Below, one piece after another: positions 1 to 5,975 of a stretch of 7,738 nucleotides of DNA (positions within the stretch are counted from its first letter, which is position 1; the number at the start of each line of letters is the position of its first letter). The notes beneath the pieces are model-generated. The model did no database searches, was not told the DNA's origin, and saw only the letters and a program-made list of their open reading frames with translations. Position numbers and translations under genes: made by a program. Location: assembly GCA_937967465.1 (NCBI GenBank), contig CALBSW010000019.1, positions 1 to 7,738 on the forward strand, written 5' to 3'. Origin of the DNA: an uncultured Flavobacteriales bacterium (GTDB taxonomy: Bacteria; Bacteroidota; Bacteroidia; Flavobacteriales_D; Sanyastnellaceae).

Positions 1-1223
1 AGGAGGTTCATGAAGGCCAGGATGATGGACAGCAGGGCGGTGATGTTCCAGAAGCTGCGCCAATTCCAGACCGGGCTGAAGATGCTGCCGAGGGTAATGA
101 ACCCGCCGAGTTGCTGGGTGCCGCCGGGACGGAAGAGGAACCGCAGTGACGACACGTAATTGCTCAACGTGGTCCAGGTCTTGTTGGCGCCGGCATTCAA
201 GGCGGCGATGGGGCCGAATGTCCGTTCGGTGAAGACGAACCCGTCGAGGTCCTGAAATTCCCTGGGGTAGAACCCGATTTTTCCGTCTTCGCCGACATCG
301 ACCGACAGGGACAGGCTGTTGGCCGCCGTGACGGGTCGGGGGCGATCAAATTCGGGATTGTCAGCCTCTGGATTGGCGGCGTCGCGGTCGACGGTCAGGC
401 TGACGGTTTCGCCCGCGTGGGTACCAAGGGCGGCCGTGAGGTCGCTGAAATACGGGGTCGGCTCTCCTTGGACGGCCAGAATCTGGTCGCCGGATTGCAG
501 TCCGGCGCGCTCCGCAGCAGAACCGGCCATGACCCGGTCGATGATGGTGGGGAAGTTGACACTGAATGGGGCGCTGCCTTCCGGAATGTCGTCCTTGCGG
601 TCGACCAGGACCTGGCCCAACTCCACGGGGAAGTCCAGCGTGGTGGCTTGGCCGGCCCGCACCACCTCTGCGGACGTCACTTGACCGCCGAATACCAGCC
701 GCTGGAAATCGGCGGTTTCCTGGACGGATTCTCCTCCAAGAGAGAGCACGACATCCCCATCTTGGAATCCCGCCTCCTCCAACGGAGTGGCGAAGGAGAG
801 GCCATAGGGAAGGTTGTCCATGCGCAGGTCGCGGTCTCCCCAGTAGAGGAAGACGCCGGCGTAAATCAACACGCCGAGGATGAGGTTGACCGTGACGCCG
901 CCGAGCATGATGATGATGCGCTGCCAGGCGGGTTTGGACCGGAATTCCCAGGGTTGTGCCGGTTTGGCAAGCTGGTCCTTGTCCATGCTCTCGTCGATCA
1001 TGCCGGCGATTTTGACATAACCACCGAGGGGAAGCCAACCGATGCCGTAGATGGTGTCGCCGATTTTCTTCTGCCACAAGGACCCCTTGATGTCGAAGAA
1101 GAGGAAGAATTTCTCGACGCGGGTCTTGAACAGGCGCGCCGGGATGAAGTGACCCAACTCGTGGAGCACGATGAGGAAGGAAAGGCTCAGGAGGAACTGG
1201 CCGGCTTTGACGAGGATTTCCAT
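1..1223 (-). CDS. rseP: RIP-type zinc metalloprotease RseP (site-2 protease), C-terminus cut by window edge
   Basis: This is an intramembrane protease that cuts transmembrane substrates such as anti-sigma factors and signal-peptide remnants in the inner membrane. Translating the minus strand from the ATG at 1223 gives 407 uninterrupted codons. The zinc motif HELGHF lies at residues 21-26 inside the first membrane helix and is followed by IPAR. A conserved GWLPLGGYVKIAGM segment lies near residues 57-71, and a second hydrophobic stretch beginning LGGVTVNL lies near 105-122. Two PDZ-like domains follow, at about 139-200 (AGFQDGDVV) and 222-290 (AGLQSGDQI). The visible end, FMNLL, is the start of the usual NLLPIPxLDGG motif, so the third zinc ligand (the Asp of LDG) lies just outside the window. 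HELGH, two PDZ domains and this length fit RseP rather than the shorter sporulation proteases. It is transcribed divergently from the PBP operon. The substrate is unknown. The N-terminal boundary is well supported because HELGH normally sits about 20 residues in. Confidence 0.93.
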   Translation of the reverse strand, partial: MEILVKAGQFLLSLSFLIVLHELGHFIPARLFKTRVEKFFLFFDIKGSLWQKKIGDTIYGIGWLPLGGYVKIAGMIDESMDKDQLAKPAQPWEFRSKPAWQRIIIMLGGVTVNLILGVLIYAGVFLYWGDRDLRMDNLPYGLSFATPLEEAGFQDGDVVLSLGGESVQETADFQRLVFGGQVTSAEVVRAGQATTLDFPVELGQVLVDRKDDIPEGSAPFSVNFPTIIDRVMAGSAAERAGLQSGDQILAVQGEPTPYFSDLTAALGTHAGETVSLTVDRDAANPEADNPEFDRPRPVTAANSLSLSVDVGEDGKIGFYPREFQDLDGFVFTERTFGPIAALNAGANKTWTTLSNYVSSLRFLFRPGGTQQLGGFITLGSIFSPVWNWRSFWNITALLSIILAFMNL

Positions 1224-1234
1224 GGCGCGGGGGA

Positions 1235-1242
1235 CAAAGCTA
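1235..1242 (-). promoter_or_regulatory. Candidate Bacteroidota-type -7 box (TAGCTTTG) for rseP
   Basis: Read on the minus strand, the octamer TAGCTTTG matches the Bacteroidota -7 consensus TAnnTTTG exactly. It ends 11 bases before the rseP ATG, so a transcript from it would have a leader of only a few bases. No clear TTG -33 element is seen at the expected distance of about 19 bases; an ATG trinucleotide is nearest, at 21 bases. The position in the divergent intergenic region favours a real promoter, but this is motif matching only. Confidence 0.4.
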
Positions 1243-1281
1243 CATCTCCGCCGGGTCGGGGTTCATTTTTAACGCCTTTTC

Positions 1282-1325
1282 CGCCCTTTGGGCGCATCTT
1301 GCCGGTGCGGAAGCGGTGTTTCCGC
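1282..1325 (+). promoter_or_regulatory. Two adjacent hairpins in the PBP operon leader
   Basis: The 1224-1338 intergenic region holds two inverted repeats. The first, 1282-1294, pairs CGCCC with GGGCG around a TTT loop. The second, 1307-1325, pairs GCGGAAGC with GTTTCCGC around a 3-base loop; this is 8 base pairs as RNA, one of them a G-U. It ends 13 bases before the ATG at 1339. They could be a transcript leader structure, an operator shared by the divergent genes, or chance in GC-rich DNA. No T-run follows, so they do not look like intrinsic terminators. No convincing plus-strand promoter was found in this region. Confidence 0.3.
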
Positions 1326-1338
1326 GCGTTTCACCTCC

Positions 1339-3816
1339 ATGGCCACCAAGACCCCCCGTTCGAGCAAGGGAAAGAAAGCGGCGGACAAGCCCGCCAAGGA
1401 CCGGTTCATCGGGCCCTCCCTTCTGCTCTGGCTCGCCCTGCTGTCGCCCATTCTCGGCATCGCCGGATTGCTGGCCATCGCCTCGGGATCGGACCTGCCG
1501 GACACCGAAACGCTGGCCAACCCCAAGACCAATCTGGCCACCCGCATCTACGCGGTGGATGGCGCCCAGCTCGGCAGCTTCTACCGGGAAAACCGCGCCG
1601 ATGTGCGTTACGCGGACTTGCCGTCCAACTTGGTGCAGGCCCTCATTTGCACGGAAGATGTCCGTTTCCGGGAGCACACCGGTGTGGACTTCCGAGGATT
1701 GGCGCGTGCGATTGCTTACCTCGGCAAAAAAGGCGGGGGAAGCACCGTGACGCAGCAGTTGGCCAAGCAGCTGTTCACCGAGCGCTATGACCGCACCGGC
1801 TTCTTGGAACGGGCGGTCTTGCAGAAGCCCAAGGAGTGGATCATCGCCACCCGTCTGGAGCGCCAATACACCAAGGACGAAATCATCGCGCTGTACTTGA
1901 ACCGCTACGACTTCCTCAACCAGGCGGTCGGCATCCGCAGCGCGGCGCAGGTGTATTTCGGCAAGCCGGTGTCCCAGCTGGAGTTGCATGAGTCGGCCAT
2001 GTTGGTGGGCATGCTCAAGAACAGCGCCTTGTACAACCCGCTCCGCCGTCCGGAGCTCGTCCTGGAGCGTCGGGGAACGGTGGTCTCTCAAATGATCAAA
2101 TACGGCGTGGTTCCGGCCGAATGGCGCGACAGCCTCAACGCACTTCCGCTGGGCTTGAGCTACCAGAGGGTCAGCCACGACGAGGGGCCGGCACCGCACT
2201 TCCGCGAGCGGCTGCGGGCGGAGGTCAAAGGGCTCCTCGACGCCAAGGACGATGAAGGCAACCTGTTGATCGCCAAAGCGGATGGCGCGCCCTATGACTT
2301 GTACCGGGACGGCTTGGTCATCCACACCACCATTGACAGCCGGCTGCAGCGCTATGCAGAGGCCGCGGCGAACCGCCACATCCGCGGGGAATTGCAGGAG
2401 GACTTCTGGAGGGATTTGAAGCGGACCACCGGGCGGGGGTGGCCTTTCAGCCCTGACATCGAGGAACGGGAGCAGAACAACATCCTCAAGCGCGCGGTGG
2501 AGCAAAGCCGGCGGTACCGACTTGCGATGGGCAAGGAGTGCCCGGAATGCGAGCGCCCGGGATACTACATCGCCGAGCAGGACAGCGCGGGACAACGCGT
2601 CCACGTGTGTCGGCCGGGCAAGGGGGGCTGTGGCCACGCGTGGCCGGTGATCTCCCGCCGCCAATTGGATGACCAATTCGAGGAGCCGGTGGCCACCCGG
2701 GTCATGGGGTTGAACGGCTGGGTGGACACCGTGATGTCGCCACTGGACAGCATCCGCCACCAGAAGACCTTGCTCCATGCCGGCCTCATGAGCCTCGACC
2801 CGAGCAATGGGGAGGTGCGCGCATGGGTGGGGGACCTCGACTATCAGTGGTCCCAGTTCGACAATGTCATCCAGTCCCGCCGCCAGGTCGGATCCACGTT
2901 CAAGCCGTTCGTTTACGCCACCGCCATTCGCCTCGGCCTGGATCCCTGCACGGAACTGCCCAACCAGAAGACGTGCATTGACATGCCCGATGGACAGGAT
3001 CCGTGGTGTCCGGAAAACAGCGACCTCGCCTATGGGGAGATGGTGACTTTGGAGTACGCCCTCGCCAACTCGATGAACACGGTGACCGCCAAGCTCATCA
3101 AGGATTACGGCGTGGACCGTGTGGTGGAATTGGCGCATGCCATGGGCATTCAGAGCGACATTCCAGCGGTGCCCTCCATCGCACTCGGGGTGGCTGAATT
3201 GTCGCTTCAGGAAGTGACCAGTGCCAACGCCACGTTTGCGGGTGGCGGGGTGTGGCATGCACCGCGCATCATCCGCCGCATCGAAGACAAACGCGGCAAC
3301 ACCATCTACGAACCCCGCCCCGAGATTCAACAGGGCTTGGATGCGGCCACGGCGTACCGCGTGCTGGAAATGATGAAGGGCGTGGTCGACGGTGCTTACA
3401 ATGCCGAGCTCGGCACCAAGGGCACGGGCATTCGACTGCGGATGGACCTCGACCAGCGCGAGTATGACGGCTTGAAGATTCCCATGGCGGGCAAGACGGG
3501 CACCACCCAGTCCAATGCAGATGGCTGGTTTATCGGTCTGACGCCGGAGCTGGTGACCGGCGTGTGGGTAGGGGCGTCGGACCCGGCCGTTCGCTTCTCC
3601 ACCACCACCAAGGGTCAAGGTGCCAACACGGCCCTGCCGATTTTCGGGTTCTACATGAAAGACGCGCTGGCCGACCCCGATGTGGGGCTGACGGCGGAAG
3701 ACTTCCGACCACCGGAGGGGGCCGTTCAGGCCGTTCCGTGCAAGGAGGTGCTGGCAGCGCGCAGCCTCGACTTCCGCGGTGGAGGAGACGTGGACGACGA
3801 CGACCTATTCGAATGA
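1339..3816 (+). CDS. mrcA: Class A penicillin-binding protein (PBP1A type), bifunctional peptidoglycan glycosyltransferase/transpeptidase with a zinc-ribbon-like insert
   Basis: This enzyme polymerises lipid II into glycan strands and crosslinks the stem peptides on the periplasmic side. The 825-residue protein has a Lys-rich cytosolic tail, one membrane anchor (about residues 27-48), a GT51 glycosyltransferase domain and a transpeptidase domain. GT51 motifs are EDVRFREHTGVD (catalytic Glu106), GGGSTVTQQ (Ser135 onward), and the segments around KPKEW and IIALYLNRYDF. Transpeptidase motifs are STFK (nucleophile Ser519, Lys522), SMN (578-580) and KTGTT (719-723). All are intact, so the enzyme should be active. 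Between the domains, residues about 398-437 carry CPEC (401-404), Cys424, Cys431 and His433, an insert not expected from the family. The ATG at 1339 is preferred over a TTG at 1288 because the latter adds 17 unlike residues. It is the first of five tightly spaced genes; scoA starts 4 bases after its stop. The acidic tail DVDDDDLFE is normal for nothing I can name. Confidence 0.95.
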   Translation: MATKTPRSSKGKKAADKPAKDRFIGPSLLLWLALLSPILGIAGLLAIASGSDLPDTETLANPKTNLATRIYAVDGAQLGSFYRENRADVRYADLPSNLVQALICTEDVRFREHTGVDFRGLARAIAYLGKKGGGSTVTQQLAKQLFTERYDRTGFLERAVLQKPKEWIIATRLERQYTKDEIIALYLNRYDFLNQAVGIRSAAQVYFGKPVSQLELHESAMLVGMLKNSALYNPLRRPELVLERRGTVVSQMIKYGVVPAEWRDSLNALPLGLSYQRVSHDEGPAPHFRERLRAEVKGLLDAKDDEGNLLIAKADGAPYDLYRDGLVIHTTIDSRLQRYAEAAANRHIRGELQEDFWRDLKRTTGRGWPFSPDIEEREQNNILKRAVEQSRRYRLAMGKECPECERPGYYIAEQDSAGQRVHVCRPGKGGCGHAWPVISRRQLDDQFEEPVATRVMGLNGWVDTVMSPLDSIRHQKTLLHAGLMSLDPSNGEVRAWVGDLDYQWSQFDNVIQSRRQVGSTFKPFVYATAIRLGLDPCTELPNQKTCIDMPDGQDPWCPENSDLAYGEMVTLEYALANSMNTVTAKLIKDYGVDRVVELAHAMGIQSDIPAVPSIALGVAELSLQEVTSANATFAGGGVWHAPRIIRRIEDKRGNTIYEPRPEIQQGLDAATAYRVLEMMKGVVDGAYNAELGTKGTGIRLRMDLDQREYDGLKIPMAGKTGTTQSNADGWFIGLTPELVTGVWVGASDPAVRFSTTTKGQGANTALPIFGFYMKDALADPDVGLTAEDFRPPEGAVQAVPCKEVLAARSLDFRGGGDVDDDDLFE

Positions 3817-3820
3817 CGAC

Positions 3821-4519
3821 ATGGCACTGAACAAGACGGTCCAGAACGCGCAGGAGGCTTGCGCCGGAATTGAAAGTGGAATGACCCTGATGCTGGGCGG
3901 ATTCGGCCTGTGTGGCATTCCCGAATGCAGCATCACGGAATTGGTCCGCCTCGGGGTCACCGATTTGACCTGCATCTCCAACAATGCTGGCGTCGACGAC
4001 TTTGGGCTCGGCTTGCTCCTTCAAGGCAAGCAGATTCGCAAGATGATCTCCAGCTATGTGGGCGAAAACGACGAATTCGAGCGCCAGATGTTGTCCGGCG
4101 AACTCGAGGTCGACTTGATTCCGCAAGGCTCTCTCGCCGAGCGGTGCCGCGCTGGTGGAGCGGGCATTCCGGCCTTTTTCACGCCGGCGGGATTCGGAAC
4201 TGAAGTCGCCGAAGGCAAGGAGGTTCGGGAATTCAATGGCAAGCCGCACATCCTGGAGACGGCGCTGACCGCGGATTTCGCCATCGTGAAAGCATGGAAG
4301 GGCGACACGGCGGGCAACCTCATTTTCAAGGCCACGGCCAAGAACTTCAACCCGCCGATGGCCATGGCGGGCCGCATCACGATTGCGGAAGTGGAGGAAC
4401 TCGTTCCGGTGGGTGAATTGGACCCCAACCAGATCCACACGCCCGGCATTTTCGTTCAGCGCATTTTTCAGGGCGAAGGCTACGAGAAGCGCATCGAGCA
4501 GCGGACCGTCCAAGGATGA
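3821..4519 (+). CDS. scoA: Succinyl-CoA:3-oxoacid CoA-transferase, subunit A
   Basis: This is the alpha subunit of a family I CoA-transferase. Together with ScoB it moves CoA from succinyl-CoA to acetoacetate in the cytosol, feeding ketone-body or branched-chain amino acid carbon to acetyl-CoA. The 232-residue product has the usual subunit A length. It carries the CoA-binding signature GGFGLCGIPE (residues 26-35), SNNAGVDDFGLGLLL (53-67), the segments SYVGENDEFERQ and GGAGIPAFFTPAG, and a C-terminal DPNQIHTPGIFVQRI. The ATG at 3821 (MALNKTV) fits the family N-terminus; an upstream ATG at 3779 would overlap the PBP gene and add 14 odd residues. The catalytic Glu is on subunit B. Its partner is not next door: two sulfotransfer-type genes lie between, the first overlapping scoA's stop by ATGA. 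The substrate could be a related 3-oxoacid, but the match to the ScoA group is strong. Confidence 0.94.
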   Translation: MALNKTVQNAQEACAGIESGMTLMLGGFGLCGIPECSITELVRLGVTDLTCISNNAGVDDFGLGLLLQGKQIRKMISSYVGENDEFERQMLSGELEVDLIPQGSLAERCRAGGAGIPAFFTPAGFGTEVAEGKEVREFNGKPHILETALTADFAIVKAWKGDTAGNLIFKATAKNFNPPMAMAGRITIAEVEELVPVGELDPNQIHTPGIFVQRIFQGEGYEKRIEQRTVQG

Positions 4520-5970
4520 CGCTCGGCTGTGTGGCATACATCGGCCCCGGCGGCGGGGTCACGGTGGGCGCCTTGCTCGTCATCTTGATTGGCGGGCTGG
4601 TCCTCTTCGCCCTCGGTTTCATCGTCTGGCTTCGCATCAAGCGGTTCCTCCGCGGGCAAGGCAAGGCCAAATGGGGCCTGAAGCTGGTCACCCAATTGGT
4701 GGCCTTGACCGCGTTGCTCAGTGTCTTTGGGTGGATGGCCCAGCACCGCGCCAAGAAGGACCGGGATTTCGGCACGCTCAACAGCGTCGTGGAGGCATTG
4801 TCTGGCTTTCCCGACATGTTCAAGCAGTCGGTGGAAGAGGTGCAGACCCTCCCGCAGACGTTCGTGCCGACCCCGGCAGACTTCGCTCCGGTCAACCGGC
4901 TCGAACAGGACGTATTGACCTTGACGGCGTACTCCAATGCGCAGGATGGACGGACCATCGCGGTGCGGAACCTGCGGGATGGACGGGAGTTGCACCGCTG
5001 GACCCTGCCCGATACGCTTGGACCGCTCAAGCCGCATTGGCGGGTGCACCATCCGATTCTGTTGGAGGACACTTCCGTGGTGAGCTTCATCACGAACCGC
5101 TCGCCGCTGTTTCGTCTGGATGCGGCGTCCAACGTGGTGTGGCGTCAGGACAGCCTCAGCTTTCACCACGCCATCAACCGTGCGGCGGACGGAAGCTTGT
5201 GGGTCTGTACCATGCGGTGGGAGCGGGGTGGTCGCCACATTGCCTATCGCGGCCGTTATCGGATGGGCGATCGGACCGTGCATTTCCTCGACAACAGCGT
5301 GGCGCGCATTGACGCCGGAACCGGCCACATCCTCGAGGTCCACTCCATGGCTGAAGTGCTTCGGGACAATGATCTGGACCACCTCATTCTCCGCTCGGGC
5401 GATGCCCAGGACCCCCTGCATCTCAACGATGTGGAGCCGGTGCTGTCCAGTTCGGACCACATGAAGCAGGGCGACCTGCTCCTCAGCTTCCGCAACCTGC
5501 AGTGCGTCATCCAATTCCGGCCTACCACGGGTGAGGTCATCCGCGTCATCGACGGACCCCTCGCGGCCCAGCACGACGTGGACATTGTCAATGACAGCAC
5601 GCTCGTCATCTTCAACAACAACGTGCAGGAGAACAACGGGGTATACACCAACAAGGCCCACAAGTACCCGGTGTCCAAGGACCAGGTGGAAGTGGCCCAC
5701 TACCATTCGCAGATCACCCGGGTGGACCTCGGGACGGGCGCGTTCACGCCGCTTCTTCCGGCGCTGATGGCGGAGAATGGGGTCATGACGGCGAGCGAGG
5801 GGCTGCAGGAGGCCCTGCCCGGCGGCCGATGGTTCATCGAAGAGCAGAATTCCGGCGAACTCTGGGTGGTCGGGTCGGAGGGCGTGCTGTACCACGACGT
5901 CCACGCGTCTCACCATGACGGCTACCACCACCTGCCAAACTGGACACGGGTCCTGCCTGCCTTCCCTTGA
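4516..5970 (+). CDS. Membrane-anchored arylsulfotransferase-like beta-propeller protein
   Basis: The 484-residue protein begins MTLGCVAYIGPGGG, running into a hydrophobic helix (about 15-42), a basic loop (RIKRFLRGQGKAK) and a second helix (about 56-73). The basic loop should be cytosolic, placing the rest in the periplasm. Residues from about 115 on contain repeated short strands with Asp-Gly and TG turns, as in a beta-propeller. The blocks HHAINRAADGSLWV (217-230), LHLNDVEPV (301-309), GDLLLSFRNL (319-328) and QHDVDIVNDSTLVIFNNN (352-369) resemble the arylsulfotransferase (ASST) families, which move sulfate between phenolic compounds without PAPS. Possible catalytic residues are His217 or 218, His302, Arg326 and His353. 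The C-terminus is His-rich (six His between 460 and 472). The start overlaps the scoA stop (ATGA), and a sulfotransferase gene follows after 5 bases. Donor and acceptor are unknown; a non-catalytic sensory or binding propeller is the main alternative. Confidence 0.72.
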   Translation: MTLGCVAYIGPGGGVTVGALLVILIGGLVLFALGFIVWLRIKRFLRGQGKAKWGLKLVTQLVALTALLSVFGWMAQHRAKKDRDFGTLNSVVEALSGFPDMFKQSVEEVQTLPQTFVPTPADFAPVNRLEQDVLTLTAYSNAQDGRTIAVRNLRDGRELHRWTLPDTLGPLKPHWRVHHPILLEDTSVVSFITNRSPLFRLDAASNVVWRQDSLSFHHAINRAADGSLWVCTMRWERGGRHIAYRGRYRMGDRTVHFLDNSVARIDAGTGHILEVHSMAEVLRDNDLDHLILRSGDAQDPLHLNDVEPVLSSSDHMKQGDLLLSFRNLQCVIQFRPTTGEVIRVIDGPLAAQHDVDIVNDSTLVIFNNNVQENNGVYTNKAHKYPVSKDQVEVAHYHSQITRVDLGTGAFTPLLPALMAENGVMTASEGLQEALPGGRWFIEEQNSGELWVVGSEGVLYHDVHASHHDGYHHLPNWTRVLPAFP

Positions 5971-5975
5971 GCGCG

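Noticed and set aside
361..1077. Minus-strand frame of 238 codons within rseP
   Set aside because: It is in a different frame from the ATG at 1223 that gives HELGH and two PDZ domains, and reads as His/Arg-rich low-complexity sequence.
1283..1290. GCCCTTTG as a plus-strand -7 promoter box for the PBP operon
   Set aside because: Only the TTTG half matches, the leading TA is missing, and no TTG -33 element is placed correctly.
1288..1338. TTG start at 1288 extending the PBP by 17 residues
   Set aside because: The extension overlaps the leader hairpins and adds a Cys/Gly-rich stretch unlike PBP N-termini. The ATG at 1339 gives a typical Lys-rich cytosolic tail.
417..1790. Plus-strand frame of 457 codons spanning rseP and the PBP start
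   Set aside because: It crosses two real genes on different strands out of frame with both, and no domain is recognisable.
1240..3618. Open frame of 792 codons on the minus strand opposite the PBP gene
   Set aside because: The plus-strand frame has all glycosyltransferase and transpeptidase motifs. The antisense product is rich in His, Arg, Gly and Pro with no recognisable domain, as expected from GC-rich third positions.
4480..5931. Open frame of 483 codons on the minus strand opposite the propeller gene
   Set aside because: It has no recognisable motif and biased composition, and the sense frame has membrane helices and family blocks. It is an antisense shadow.
5967..5975. TTG start at 5967 for the sulfotransferase
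   Set aside because: It is possible because TTGA overlaps the previous stop, but the ATG three codons later is a stronger start and loses nothing recognisable.
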